A DNA stretch of 64,000 nt from Marinilactibacillus piezotolerans (GTDB taxonomy: Bacteria; Bacillota; Bacilli; Lactobacillales; Carnobacteriaceae_A), in NCBI RefSeq assembly GCF_900114235.1, contig NZ_FOSJ01000003.1, forward strand, positions 1-64,000. The letters are read 5' to 3'. The notes below the pieces were generated by a model that saw only the letters and a list, made by a program, of their open reading frames with translations, searched no databases and was not told where the DNA came from. Positions 47,705 through 57,028 of this stretch are shown here, one piece after another. The translations under genes were made by a program, and so were the position numbers. The number at the start of each line of letters is the position of its first letter. Positions within the stretch are counted from its first letter, which is position 1.

Positions 47705-47748
47705 GAAAAAAGTCTTCCAAGAAATATATTTCTTGGAAGACTTTTTTC
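47705..47748. terminator. Terminator formed by a 44-bp perfect palindrome
   Basis: Positions 47705-47726 and 47727-47748 are exact reverse complements (GAAAAAAGTCTTCC... on one side, ...GGAAGACTTTTTTC on the other). It serves both the subtilase gene and the convergent membrane-protein gene. Confidence 0.9.
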
Positions 47749-47761
47749 TATATGGTATTCA

Positions 47762-48094
47762 TTATCTAAAATTATAAGAATTTCTACGTTTCTTTTTATT
47801 TCTAAGGAAAAATACAATTGGGTTCAATATACTCAATACAAGAATAGCGAGATAAATATAAAACGTAATCGAATCTCCTTTTAAAGAGAACTCTTCCAAA
47901 AACCAATTTTCTGTTACAAGTAATGAACTTGCGAATACTAAATGTGTAACTGAAATCATCAAGATTAAAAACATATTTATTTTTGAATCTCTTCCTCTAG
48001 GAATCAGTGACAGAATCAAAAATAGCACTAAAAACCCTAAAACAATATAAAAAATCGGACGTAATTGTGTAAAGACTTCTATATTCGTACCCAT
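47762..48094 (-). CDS. Small membrane protein, unknown function
   Basis: A 110-residue protein with three predicted membrane helices (about 12-30, 39-58, 78-97) and a basic C-terminal tail (NKKKRRNSYNFR), which indicates a cytoplasmic C-terminus. I do not recognise the family. GGAGCTGG lies before the ATG. It lies 115 bases downstream of another membrane-protein gene in the same direction; whether they are co-transcribed is unclear. Confidence 0.65.
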   Translation of the reverse strand: MGTNIEVFTQLRPIFYIVLGFLVLFLILSLIPRGRDSKINMFLILMISVTHLVFASSLLVTENWFLEEFSLKGDSITFYIYLAILVLSILNPIVFFLRNKKKRRNSYNFR

Positions 48095-48209
48095 TTTCCA
48101 GCTCCTTCATTCTTTCAATATTTCCATATTCTCTATTTTACAGAGGAGCGGCAGGAAACACAACATACGTTTCGTACTCTTAAGTTATTAGAGTACAAAC
48201 CATTCAACT

Positions 48210-48917
48210 TTATTGTTCTGAACTTGTCCCGCTAGTACTTTGGAACCCTAAATTCCATTCCGGAAAAACTTCTGAAGGATGGATAATTGTGTCAGGGAAT
48301 TTATTTGATGCTTTATCTGCCTCTTCTCTATTAATATAGAACGTTTCAAGGTAATTTGTGGACTGAGAAGTAAACCCAAGTTCTTCAAATTTTGGATCAA
48401 CTAGTCTAAAAGACGCTCCCGCCAAGCGACTGGGACCTTCTGTGAATTCTACCTCACCGGTATATCGAAAAGCATATTTATCCCCAATAGCGAAATAATG
48501 ATTATTCCCTGTTGATCCTAGGTAACGATTTCCGATTTCCTGACTGATTTCTTGTCTTTCATACATATCCAGCTTTTCAAAATCCTCAAGTAAATTCATT
48601 CCACGGTATGACTTAACCAATTCTGGGTCTTCCATTATATCTGATCCAAAGATTACCGTTCGATCTCTTATACCTGGATTGATTACCCCAGAGTGAGTGA
48701 TCCAGGATGCATACATAGTATGCTGAAAATATGAGTATCCAAATATGCCTAACATTAAAATAAGGGTGGTAGACAATCCGATTTTTCTATTTTTATTTTT
48801 TTTGTCTGTATAGTAAAACACAAAAATCATACTTGTGAATATGAGTAATGCCAGCACCACAAGAATCGGTAAAACCATTGTATAAAATCGTTCACCACTT
48901 ATCCAAAAATCATACAT
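48210..48917 (-). CDS. Membrane-anchored extracytoplasmic protein, unknown function
   Basis: A 235-residue protein with two N-terminal membrane helices (about 13-36 and 46-64) and a C-terminal domain of about 165 residues that probably lies outside the cell (NHYFAIGDKYAFRYTGEVEF; many Glu and aromatic residues). The helix-loop-helix-large domain layout is seen in several small Firmicute envelope proteins, but I recognise no family. AGGAGAAG stands before the ATG. Confidence 0.65.
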   Translation of the reverse strand: MYDFWISGERFYTMVLPILVVLALLIFTSMIFVFYYTDKKNKNRKIGLSTTLILMLGIFGYSYFQHTMYASWITHSGVINPGIRDRTVIFGSDIMEDPELVKSYRGMNLLEDFEKLDMYERQEISQEIGNRYLGSTGNNHYFAIGDKYAFRYTGEVEFTEGPSRLAGASFRLVDPKFEELGFTSQSTNYLETFYINREEADKASNKFPDTIIHPSEVFPEWNLGFQSTSGTSSEQ

Positions 48918-49438
48918 TGCTTCTTCTCCTATCTAATTCTTGGCTGATAACTTTTCCTTCCAATAATTAGTCAATAATCTACTTCTACGTATTGCTTTGT
49001 ATCTTCTTCTTTCAAATCTACAAATAATAACTTTAGATTAACAAATCTATTTACTACCACTTCTTGTATGTAGGAGTTCCTGTAAAAGAAGATGGAACTG
49101 TTCCACTTTGAAGATAGATTATCTTTAAACATCTGTCGTTCGCAAGCGTTTCTCTTTCCAGCTGAACGATATCTACTTCATTTAACCCTTGGGTATTTAG
49201 CAGAATAAAGAGCAAGCAAAACAACAGATACAACCATATATAATCAATTCTTCTTACTACACTACCTATATTTTGATTTTTTCAATTATCAGTTCTTTTA
49301 TCATTCAAAGGAATCTTTCGATCAACTAAATGGAAAAATTCCCAATCAATTTATAATTACTACATATTTCTGATAATTTTTATTTTTTTCCTTCTTTCTT
49401 AACAATATTCGAGGAGCTTTAATGATTAAATTGTATGA
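48918..49438. other. Gene-poor region with a possible decayed small ORF
   Basis: On the minus strand a frame from TTG 49233 to TAG 49054 encodes 59 residues with one membrane helix (YLLFCLLFILLN) and a polar tail (SGTVPSSFTGTPTYKKW). An ATG near 49309 would extend it only with a frameshift. No ribosome binding site is evident. Otherwise nothing is seen. Confidence 0.35.
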
Positions 49439-49927
49439 CTATTCTGATAGTTTTTTTAATAACCAAGTGTTACAAGCACTATGTTCCGTTCCTTCCAGTG
49501 GCTGATTTATTTTGTTAAATCCATATTTCATATAAAGTTTATTTGCTTTATCTAATGATGCAAAAGTTTCAATATACAGCTTCTCATAGTATTGTTTAGC
49601 GAATTCCAATGCCTTTTCCATAATTAAATGCGCATACCCATGGCCCTGCTCCGATTCTATAATATACAGCTTTTGTAATTCTCCAATATTTTTATCAGAA
49701 GCGAATGGGCCAACCCCACCTCCACCAATGACTTTCCCGTCTTTTTCAAGTACCCAATAGCAAGCATTCGGCTTTTGGTAGACCTCAAATAGATCAAACA
49801 AGTAAGGATCATAATAGGCGGTCCCTTTAACTGCTAGACCTTTAAATTCCAGACTCGCTTGCACGATCTCTCCCACTATCTGATTATCTTTCTTTTCGAT
49901 TTTTCTGATTTTTACTGAAATTGTCAC
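49439..49927 (-). CDS. GNAT-family N-acetyltransferase
   Basis: A 162-residue GNAT protein. The core shows a beta4 strand with a Gly-rich run (VIGGGGVGPF), the acetyl-CoA loop region QKLYIIESEQGHGYAHLIMEKA (about 86-107; QGHGYA stands for the usual Q/R-x-x-G-x-G/A) and the late motif KLYIETFASLDKANKLYMKYGF. The substrate is unknown; the closest functional analogy is small-molecule or protein-tail acetyltransferases. Monocistronic, diverging from the osmolyte transporter operon. Confidence 0.85.
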   Translation of the reverse strand: MTISVKIRKIEKKDNQIVGEIVQASLEFKGLAVKGTAYYDPYLFDLFEVYQKPNACYWVLEKDGKVIGGGGVGPFASDKNIGELQKLYIIESEQGHGYAHLIMEKALEFAKQYYEKLYIETFASLDKANKLYMKYGFNKINQPLEGTEHSACNTWLLKKLSE

Positions 49928-49974
49928 CCACTCCTTTAATTAATGATTATAGGCGACTAATTTTACATGCTCAA

Positions 49975-49998
49975 GACATATTTTTATAGATAAATGTC
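49975..49998. promoter_or_regulatory. Candidate operator of the compatible-solute transporter
   Basis: An imperfect 24-bp palindrome (GACAT...ATGTC, 9 of 12 positions symmetric) overlaps the expected -35 of the rightward operon, whose -10 may be TATACT at 50008-50013. Confidence 0.4.
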
Positions 49999-50049
49999 TC
50001 ACTTTGATATACTAATGAATAACAATAACTATCCTACGGGAGGATAAAG

Positions 50050-51018
50050 ATGATTAAATTCGAAAAAGTTTATAAGCGTTATGACGATAAAGCAGTCGTT
50101 TCAGACTTTACTTTAGACATTAAAGAAGGTGAATTCTTTGTACTGATTGGCCCTAGCGGCAGCGGAAAAACTACTACATTAAAAATGATCAATCAACTGA
50201 TTGACTTGTCCGAAGGTTACATACGAATCCAAGGGAAACCGATAAGTGATTTCGATTTACAAGAATTAAGATGGAATATCGGATATGTTTTACAACAAAT
50301 TGCACTTTTTCCTAATATGACCGTTGAAGAAAACATTTTAATTGTTCCAGAAATGAAAAAGTGGACAAAAGAAGATATGGAAAATCGAGTTGTAGAATTA
50401 CTGGAAAGTGTAAATATGGATCCAGATAAATACCGGCACAGACATATTTCGGAACTATCCGGAGGGGAACAACAGCGAATTGGTGTTATTCGTGCGTTGA
50501 CTGCTGACCCTGACATTATCCTGATGGACGAGCCTTTTAGTGCATTAGATCCTATTACTAGAAATAATCTTCAAAAAGATGTACTTAAACTACAACAAAA
50601 ACTGAAAAAAACTGTCGTTTTTGTTACTCACGACATGCAGGAAGCAATCAGCCTAGGAGACCGAATTTGCCTGATGAATAATGGAAAAATTGAACAAGTC
50701 GGCACAGCTGATGAAATTCTCAAAAACCCAGCAAACGATTTTGTTCGTCAATTCCTGCAAACTGGACTTCCTCATTATCAAGAGAAAAAGATAGTTCAGC
50801 ATTTAATTGAAGAAAACTATTATAGCACTGAAGATATTGTTACTACAGGTATAATTTCTGCATCAGACCCTGTAAATGATTTGATTATTTTGCTTTCAAA
50901 ACAGGATGCAGTACATGTAGAAACCTCTAATAAACACGCAAAAATTATAATCACCAAAAATAATTTACTCGACTTTCTTGCTTCCGAAGCAGCTTCTTCA
51001 AAGGAGGTTGAGGCATAA
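50050..51018 (+). CDS. opuCA: Glycine betaine/choline ABC transporter ATP-binding protein (OpuCA/ChoQ type)
   Basis: A 322-residue ATPase of the osmoprotectant class: Walker A GPSGSGKTT near 35, Q-loop GYVLQQIALFPNMTV, signature LSGGEQQR and Walker B IILMDEPFSALD. After the ATPase core (to about 240) a C-terminal segment of about 80 residues (TGIISASDPVNDLIILLS...) resembles a single shortened CBS-like module, where OpuCA often carries two CBS domains. Its stop shares a base with the ATG of the permease gene (TAATG). It drives uptake of betaine, carnitine or choline under osmotic stress; the exact solute is not determinable. Confidence 0.9.
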   Translation: MIKFEKVYKRYDDKAVVSDFTLDIKEGEFFVLIGPSGSGKTTTLKMINQLIDLSEGYIRIQGKPISDFDLQELRWNIGYVLQQIALFPNMTVEENILIVPEMKKWTKEDMENRVVELLESVNMDPDKYRHRHISELSGGEQQRIGVIRALTADPDIILMDEPFSALDPITRNNLQKDVLKLQQKLKKTVVFVTHDMQEAISLGDRICLMNNGKIEQVGTADEILKNPANDFVRQFLQTGLPHYQEKKIVQHLIEENYYSTEDIVTTGIISASDPVNDLIILLSKQDAVHVETSNKHAKIIITKNNLLDFLASEAASSKEVEA

Positions 51019-52538
51019 TGAATAATCTGATAGAAACTTTTCAACAGCGTAGTGGTGATTTCTGGACTGCATTAATCGAACATATGCAGCTTTCATTCAT
51101 TTCCTTGTTAATTGCAGTACTAATCGCAGTTCCTCTAGGAATCGTACTGATTGAACATAAGAGATTAGCAGAACCGATCATTCAAGTTACAGCTATTTTC
51201 CAGACAATTCCTTCTCTGGCATTACTGGGCTTGCTAATTCCATTGCTCGGAATTGGAACCGTCCCAGCAGTCATAGCTTTAGTCGTCTACGCTTTGTTGC
51301 CCATTTTAAGAAATACGTATACAGGGCTAGTTGAAATTGATCCTGCACTGAACGAAGCAGCAGATGCTATGGGAATGAGTCGCTTCAAAAAACTTCGTAA
51401 GGTTCAGATCCCAATTGCTCTACCTGTTATTATGGCAGGAATCAGAACAGGCATGGTACTTATTATTGGTACAGCTACAGTAGCTGCTCTAATTGGTGCT
51501 GGTGGATTAGGTAGTTTGATTCTTTTAGGAATCGACCGTGGAAATAACGCATTAATTATTTTAGGGGCGGTTCCAGCAGCTTTATTAGCAGTCTTTTTTG
51601 ACTGGTTACTCAGTTATCTTCAAAAGACATCTTTCAAAAAAACAATTATTCTACTAAGTTCAGCCCTCTTGCTTTTTTCTGGCATTGTATTTATTCCAAT
51701 GCTGCTTAATGAAGAAGAGGATATCGTGGTTGCCGGAAAACTAGGACCTGAACCAGAAATTTTAATGAATATGTATAAATTATTGATAGAAAATCAGTCT
51801 GATTTAAACGTTAGAGTAGAACCGAACTTTGGTAAAACAACTTTTGTATTTAATGCACTGCAATCTGATGAAATCGATATTTATCCTGAATTTACTGGAA
51901 CTGTCTTAGCTACTTTCCTTGATGAAATCCCAGAACCTGGCACTACAGAAGAAGATGTGTATGAAAAAGCGAGGACTGGGCTTGATGAAGAATATGATAT
52001 GCGATTTTTAGAACCGATGGAATATAATAATACTTATGCTTTAGCTGTTCCAAGAGAATTTGCTGAAGAAAATAATTTAGAAACCATTTCCGATCTGGCT
52101 CCGATAGCAGATGAAATGAATGCTGGATTTACGATAGAATTTAATGACCGTGAAGATGGATACCAAGGAATACAGGATCTATATGGTCTATCGTTTGGCA
52201 ATGTACAAACTATGGAACCGCAATTACGTTATACCGCTATCGAACAAGGCGACATAAACGTTATTGATGCGTATAGTACAGATAGTGAACTTGAGCAGTT
52301 TGATTTAACCGTACTTGAAGATGATCAGGATCTGTTCCCACCTTATCAAGGTGCACCTCTAATGAAAAACAGCTTATTAGAACAACACCCTGAAGTTGAA
52401 GACATCCTCTCCGTTTTAAGTGGTCAAATTACTGATGATCAGATGCGTTCTATGAATTATCAAGTAAACGTTGAAGACCGAACAGCTGAAGATGTGGCTA
52501 GAGAGTTTCTGGTTGAAGAAGGATTATTAGAAGAATAA
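51018..52538 (+). CDS. Fused permease-binding protein of an OpuC/Cho-type compatible-solute transporter
   Basis: A 506-residue fusion: residues about 1-215 form the OpuCB-like permease (EAADAMGMSRFKKLRKVQIP is the EAA loop; LIGAGGLGSLI follows), one further membrane helix (about 208-225) links it to an OpuCC/OpuAC-like quaternary-amine-binding domain (about 235-506; KLGPEPEILMNMYKLLIE; FGKTTFVFNALQSDEIDIYPEFTG). Such fusions, like lactococcal ChoS, display the binding domain on the outside without a lipid anchor. It works with the ATPase encoded just upstream and ends before a terminator. The binding domain's aromatic box could not be assigned by eye. Confidence 0.92.
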   Translation: MNNLIETFQQRSGDFWTALIEHMQLSFISLLIAVLIAVPLGIVLIEHKRLAEPIIQVTAIFQTIPSLALLGLLIPLLGIGTVPAVIALVVYALLPILRNTYTGLVEIDPALNEAADAMGMSRFKKLRKVQIPIALPVIMAGIRTGMVLIIGTATVAALIGAGGLGSLILLGIDRGNNALIILGAVPAALLAVFFDWLLSYLQKTSFKKTIILLSSALLLFSGIVFIPMLLNEEEDIVVAGKLGPEPEILMNMYKLLIENQSDLNVRVEPNFGKTTFVFNALQSDEIDIYPEFTGTVLATFLDEIPEPGTTEEDVYEKARTGLDEEYDMRFLEPMEYNNTYALAVPREFAEENNLETISDLAPIADEMNAGFTIEFNDREDGYQGIQDLYGLSFGNVQTMEPQLRYTAIEQGDINVIDAYSTDSELEQFDLTVLEDDQDLFPPYQGAPLMKNSLLEQHPEVEDILSVLSGQITDDQMRSMNYQVNVEDRTAEDVAREFLVEEGLLEE

Positions 52539-52558
52539 AAGAGAGAACCTTCTCTATC

Positions 52559-52600
52559 AAACCTAGTGTTGGCGAATATACGTCCCACTAGGTTTTTCCT
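52559..52600 (+). terminator. Terminator of the compatible-solute operon
   Basis: AAACCTAGTG (52559-52568) and CACTAGGTTT (52586-52595) pair over 10 bp and are followed by TTCCTTTTT. An extra small hairpin, AGAGAACCTTCTCT (52541-52554), precedes it. Confidence 0.85.
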
Positions 52601-52822
52601 TTTTATTAGCCAACTTATATCTATTACTTAACCATAAATGAATCTTAATAGATTTCTTCAAAAAACAAGACTGTTCTTTTCGTAAATATATACAATTCAA
52701 GAATTATTATTCTAGCTTAAAAAAATATATCAAAAATTTCACAAACAAATCTGGACTTGAATATATAAAAGATGTATCATGTTAAAATAAGATTAGATAA
52801 ATTAGAATAGGAAGTGTTTAAC

Positions 52823-54475
52823 ATGAGGATACATTATAAATCATTAGTTTCAATGAGTGCAGTATTTCTATTAAGTGCCTGCGGCGGAAATGATGAATCT
52901 GCAAATTCATCAAATAGTGATTCAGAAGGAGATACACCTTCTGAACAGGTCGTTCATTATACTGCTCCAACAGAGTTATCTACAATGGATACGGTAATGA
53001 TTACTGATATTAATAGCTCAAACTATTTAGGACAGGTAGTTGAAGGATTATTAAAAATTGATGAAGAAGGAGATCCTGTCCCAGCTATTGCTGCTGATGA
53101 AGGAACTGTTTCTGAAGATGGGCTTACTTATACATATACACTTCGTGACGATGTTGTATGGTCTAATGGTGATCCTGTTACGGCTAACGATTTCGTTTTC
53201 GCAATGCAGAAGCTTGTCAATCCAGAAACTGGGGCATCATATAGTTATTTAGCAGAAACGATTGAAAACGCGCCAGAAATCATGGCTGGAGAAAAAGACG
53301 TCAGTGAATTAGGTGTTACAGCCAATGGTGATCATGAGATCACTTTCAAGCTGACTCAGCCTACTCCTTACTTTAAATATCTATTAGCCTTTACCGCTTT
53401 CTTCCCTCAGAATCAAACTTTTGTTGAAGAACAAGGTGATAGATATGGAACTTCTAGCGATACAGTACTAGCAAATGGACCATTTACATTAGAAAACTGG
53501 GATGGAACTGGTTTAACTTGGGACTTAGAAAAGAACGAAGATTATTATGCAGCTGATGAAATAATGTTAGATACGATTAATGTCCAAGTTATTAAAGAAA
53601 CCAGCACGGCAGTTAACTTATTTGAAGCTGGTGAAGTTGATAACGCTCAGCTGACTGGTGATATTGTACAACAGTATGCTGATGATGAAAATGTTGTCGT
53701 CCAGAAGAAAGCGAGAACTTCTTATCTAGAATTTAACTGGGACAATGAATATCTTCAAAACGATAAACTAAGAGAAGCAATAGGATTAGTAATCAATACA
53801 GATGATTTAGTTAATACTTTATTGGGTGATGGCTCAACTGAAATCGGCGGATTCTTACCAGCTGACTTTGTAACAAATCCATCTACTGGTGAAGATTTCT
53901 CTGAAGAAGCAGGATCTTTCCTATCCTATGATCCTGAACGCGCTAAGGAGTTATGGGAAGAAGCAAAATCAGAACTAGGTGTTGACAGCATTTCTCTTTC
54001 TTTCCTAGGAGACGATGATGAAAAAAGCAAGAAACTAAGCCAATATATTCAAGGTCAAATCCAAAATAATTTATCAGGTGTTTCTGTTGAATTACGAAAT
54101 GTACCAAAGAAAAATCGCCTTGAAATATCAGATAATGGAGATTTCGATCTTCTGTTAACTGGCTGGGGAGCTGATTTCTCTGATGCAATTAACTTTATGG
54201 ATCTAAAGTATAGTGATTCTCCGTACAATAGAGGTAGATATGCAAACTCAGAGTTTGATGCTTTGATTGATAAAGCAAAAACAACAGATGCTAATGATGA
54301 GGATAAACGTTGGGAAGATCTTCAACAAGCTCATCAAATTTTGACAGATGACTTTGCCTTTGTTCCTTTGTATCAAGAAGCTGAAACACAACTACGTAAC
54401 CCCGCTGTTGAAGGAATTATCTTCAACTCAGTTGGTGTCGAGTTTGACCTAAGTCGCGCAAGTATTAAAGACTAA
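52823..54475 (+). CDS. oppA: Oligopeptide-binding lipoprotein OppA (canonical order)
   Basis: A 550-residue SBP_bac_5 lipoprotein with lipobox LLSAC (Cys20), a Ser/Asn/Glu linker, and domains in the normal order: TAPTELSTMDTVMITD at the start, LTYTYTLRDDVVWSNGDPVTANDF, the lobe-2 region EFNWDNEYLQNDKLREAIGLV, and the C-terminal block SLSFLGDDDE ... FDLLLTGWGADF ... SEFDALIDKA. The AGGAA site positions the ATG at 52823, not the GTG at 52814. No permease or ATPase genes adjoin, so it is an orphan binding protein that could feed the oppBC/oppDF system or another one. It is a useful internal reference for the permuted protein at 32165. Confidence 0.92.
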   Translation: MRIHYKSLVSMSAVFLLSACGGNDESANSSNSDSEGDTPSEQVVHYTAPTELSTMDTVMITDINSSNYLGQVVEGLLKIDEEGDPVPAIAADEGTVSEDGLTYTYTLRDDVVWSNGDPVTANDFVFAMQKLVNPETGASYSYLAETIENAPEIMAGEKDVSELGVTANGDHEITFKLTQPTPYFKYLLAFTAFFPQNQTFVEEQGDRYGTSSDTVLANGPFTLENWDGTGLTWDLEKNEDYYAADEIMLDTINVQVIKETSTAVNLFEAGEVDNAQLTGDIVQQYADDENVVVQKKARTSYLEFNWDNEYLQNDKLREAIGLVINTDDLVNTLLGDGSTEIGGFLPADFVTNPSTGEDFSEEAGSFLSYDPERAKELWEEAKSELGVDSISLSFLGDDDEKSKKLSQYIQGQIQNNLSGVSVELRNVPKKNRLEISDNGDFDLLLTGWGADFSDAINFMDLKYSDSPYNRGRYANSEFDALIDKAKTTDANDEDKRWEDLQQAHQILTDDFAFVPLYQEAETQLRNPAVEGIIFNSVGVEFDLSRASIKD

Positions 54476-54481
54476 TAAACT

Positions 54482-54534
54482 AAAAAAGATTACAGAAAGT
54501 TTCCTTATAAGGAAATTTCTCTGTAATCTTTTTT
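54482..54534. terminator. Bidirectional terminator after oppA
   Basis: AAAAAAGATTACAGA pairs with TCTGTAATCTTTTTT, and an inner stem (GTTTCCTTATAAGGAAAT region) extends it. It lies between oppA and the convergent acetyltransferase gene. Confidence 0.88.
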
Positions 54535-54570
54535 AATGGTTCACCTATAAATTTTCTACTTAGCAAATTA

Positions 54571-55065
54571 TTAAAGTTCAATCCAATATTTTCCATAAGA
54601 TTTCTGTTCTTTTTTTCCTGTTTCATAAAGTTTTCCACCACATGAAAGAATCGTTTTGACACTTCCTTGGTTCTCATCGTCGGCCGTAAGCATTACTCTA
54701 TCAAAGTTTTTTTCTCGGTAACTATCCAATACTAATCTTAACATTGTGGTTGCTATACCTTGGTTTCTGTAATTAGGAGATACACCGTATCCGATATGCC
54801 CACCGATTTCTCTCAGATGTTCATTTAGGGCATATCGACAATTGATTGCACCAGCTATTTCTCCATTTTTCATAAATAGAAAATAGGTTTCGGAAGGAAC
54901 TCTTCCGTTGTTTTCAATTTCATCGGATTTCAACTTTTTCAAAAAGTCATTAAATGCTTTTCCTTTATTATCAGAAGATGTGGGAACGATTTTTTCAGTT
55001 TTCCAGCTTTTTATATACTCAATATAGTTAGCTTCCTCTGTTTTTTCTAGTTTCCTAAGTTCCAA
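54571..55065 (-). CDS. GNAT-family N-acetyltransferase
   Basis: A 164-residue GNAT protein with the acetyl-CoA-binding motif YRNQGIATTMLRLVLD (near 107) preceded by GGHIGYGVSPN, the arrangement typical of the family. The C-terminal part (ILSCGGKLYETGKKEQKSYGKYWIEL) matches YafP/YkkB-like acetyltransferases in style. The substrate is unknown. It starts 9 bases after the stop of the M20 hydrolase gene upstream and is probably co-transcribed with it. Confidence 0.87.
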   Translation of the reverse strand: MELRKLEKTEEANYIEYIKSWKTEKIVPTSSDNKGKAFNDFLKKLKSDEIENNGRVPSETYFLFMKNGEIAGAINCRYALNEHLREIGGHIGYGVSPNYRNQGIATTMLRLVLDSYREKNFDRVMLTADDENQGSVKTILSCGGKLYETGKKEQKSYGKYWIEL

Positions 55066-55074
55066 TTAACCACC

Positions 55075-56259
55075 TCAAATACTTTGATTAAATTCATCTT
55101 TTACAGCTTCCAATAAAGTTGAATCAGTAATTAAATCAATAGCTGTTTGCGTGAAAGCCGCGATGGTTTTTTCCATACCTTCATATGCTTCTTCAGTTTT
55201 TGTGCATTCTCTAAATTCTACAGTATGCGCTGATACAGTTTTCCCATTTGTGATTTCAAAATACGGATTGATAGCCGGAACGACTTGGCTTACATTTCCC
55301 ATATCCATAGAGCCCATTGAGTCCCGCTCTTCTTCTTGCATTTCAACTCCCAGCAGTTTCATATTCTGATTATACCGCTTGGAAAGTGTCTCATTCGTGA
55401 TCATATTATGGTAGCTTGCCTCGTAGTGGCCCCACTCCATTGTACAGCCTGCAGCCATTGCACCAGCTTCTGCACACTTAATGACTTTTTCTCTTAGTTC
55501 ATTCAGATAGGGCATATCCATTGCCCGGACATAAAACTCTGCTCTAGTATAGTCAGGAATGATGTTCGCTGCTTCCCCTCCATCCTTAATGACGCCGTGA
55601 ACACGTGCTGAGGGGTGCATCTGTTGTCTAAATGAGTTGATATTATTAAACGTATTCAAACAAGCATCTAGTGCATTTTTGCCTTCGAATGGAGCAGCTG
55701 CTGCATGAGCGGTTTTTCCATAAAAACGAAATTCGATTGCTTCCATTGCCATAGATGTACCACTAGTATAGTACCCGTCTGAAGGATGTGTACAGAATGC
55801 CACGTCAATATCATCAAATGTATCTGCTGCTGCCATTGTTACTTTATCTCCATTGGTTTCTTCAGCAGGCGTCCCTAAAACAACAACTGTTCCGCCAATT
55901 TCATCCACTAATTTAGATAAAGCAATTCCTGCTCCCGTATCAGTAGATCCTAATAAGTTGTGCCCGCATCCATGACCAATGCCAGGAAGCGCATCGTATT
56001 CAGAAAGATATGCAATGGCCGGTCCTTCTTTTTCTCCTTTATAGATAGCTCTAAAGGCTGTCTCTACTCCTAAATAAGGGTATTCGACTTCAAATCCATG
56101 ATTTTTCAGAAGTTCTACATGGGCTTTTGATGAAAGGAATTCTTCATGACCCAACTCTGGATGTTCATATATGTATTCACTTAATTCTTGTAGTTCTGGT
56201 CGTAAATCCCTAATTATATTTTGAATTTTTTCTGTATATTTTTCAGCCATTTGATCCAC
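55075..56259 (-). CDS. M20-family amidohydrolase (AbgB/aminoacylase-like)
   Basis: A 394-residue M20D-type metallohydrolase. Metal and catalytic landmarks in order: YLSEYDALPGIGHGCGHN (about 84-101), GTPAEETNGDK with the general-base Glu pair near 133, THPSDGYYT, KTAHAAAAPFEGKNALDA in the dimerisation domain, and a C-terminal AHTVEFRE with the last metal-binding His. The sequence is most like p-aminobenzoyl-glutamate hydrolase subunit B and related N-acyl amino-acid or dipeptide hydrolases. No signal peptide is present, so it acts inside the cell, perhaps on imported peptides. The start is the GTG at 56259 with AGGA 6 bases upstream; an ATG four codons in (56250) is possible. Confidence 0.88.
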   Translation of the reverse strand: MDQMAEKYTEKIQNIIRDLRPELQELSEYIYEHPELGHEEFLSSKAHVELLKNHGFEVEYPYLGVETAFRAIYKGEKEGPAIAYLSEYDALPGIGHGCGHNLLGSTDTGAGIALSKLVDEIGGTVVVLGTPAEETNGDKVTMAAADTFDDIDVAFCTHPSDGYYTSGTSMAMEAIEFRFYGKTAHAAAAPFEGKNALDACLNTFNNINSFRQQMHPSARVHGVIKDGGEAANIIPDYTRAEFYVRAMDMPYLNELREKVIKCAEAGAMAAGCTMEWGHYEASYHNMITNETLSKRYNQNMKLLGVEMQEEERDSMGSMDMGNVSQVVPAINPYFEITNGKTVSAHTVEFRECTKTEEAYEGMEKTIAAFTQTAIDLITDSTLLEAVKDEFNQSI

Positions 56260-56363
56260 ACCGTTTCCTATAATTTATTAATCATTCTAGACTTAACAAA
56301 CCTAATAGTCAATATACAATTATTCTATCTTTAACCTATATTGAAAATTTATACAATTTTTAA

Positions 56364-56567
56364 TCAGAAAACAAATAGATATAGCTTTACTAGAAAAATC
56401 TGCAGAAATATTATCAAAAATCCAGTAACAATGATCATACCTACTGTTGCATCATGATTCAGTGGTTTAAAGGTCTTGTTACTAAAGAAATAAAATGTTC
56501 CGATTGTAGCGGGCCAAGTCGTAATGACTTGTAACAGAAATTTCATCATTTCAAAACTTCCCATCAA
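56364..56567 (-). CDS. Small membrane protein, N-terminus uncertain
   Basis: From a TTG at 56567 the frame gives 67 residues with two membrane helices (about 7-28 and 42-66). The same frame is open upstream to about 56660 and encodes another hydrophobic helix (FTLWLALVLFTLWIVIRTIV), so the true protein probably has three helices and about 100 residues, but no ATG, GTG or TTG is seen at a suitable distance from a ribosome binding site. It may use a rare start or have lost its start. Function unknown. Confidence 0.45.
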   Translation of the reverse strand: MMGSFEMMKFLLQVITTWPATIGTFYFFSNKTFKPLNHDATVGMIIVTGFLIIFLQIFLVKLYLFVF

Positions 56568-57028
56568 CTGAGCAACAATCGTTCTGATAACGATCCATAA
56601 TGTAAATAGTACAAGAGCCAGCCATAACGTGAACTTTATATTTTTTATTACCTTAATCCTCTTAAAAAATTTTATACCATTACTGATTACTATGTTTTTA
56701 TTATAAAAACCACTATACTGAATATCGCATTAATTTATATTGTTTCTAGAAACTCGCCCACCGTAAGTTACTTAGAATGAATTATGCACTTTAAACTAGC
56801 ACTTTAATTTCTTAATAAGTTTTTGCTTTTTCATCATTATAATTAAAACTTACCATAAATGGATATAATTGTTAATCAAGTCTATTCAAGGTTATTATGT
56901 ATATTGCATAGTAATTCATTTATTTTCAATTCATTATTTTCGTATTTAATACTAAAGTTATTAACAAAAAGTACAGCGACCCAGCTGCTGCTTTTGGATC
57001 ACTGTACTTCATTATATTTTATTATCAG
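56568..57028. other. Region upstream of the small membrane gene, up to the PTS operon end
   Basis: The left part (to about 56660) is the possible N-terminal extension of the small membrane protein. The rest is AT-rich with no visible gene until the PTS operon terminator. Confidence 0.45.
56965..57009 (-). terminator. Terminator of the mannose-family PTS operon
   Basis: On the minus strand AAGTACAGTGATCC pairs with GGGTCGCTGTACTT (G-U wobbles allowed) around a loop that includes CAGCAGCTG, followed by TTTTG. Confidence 0.8.
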
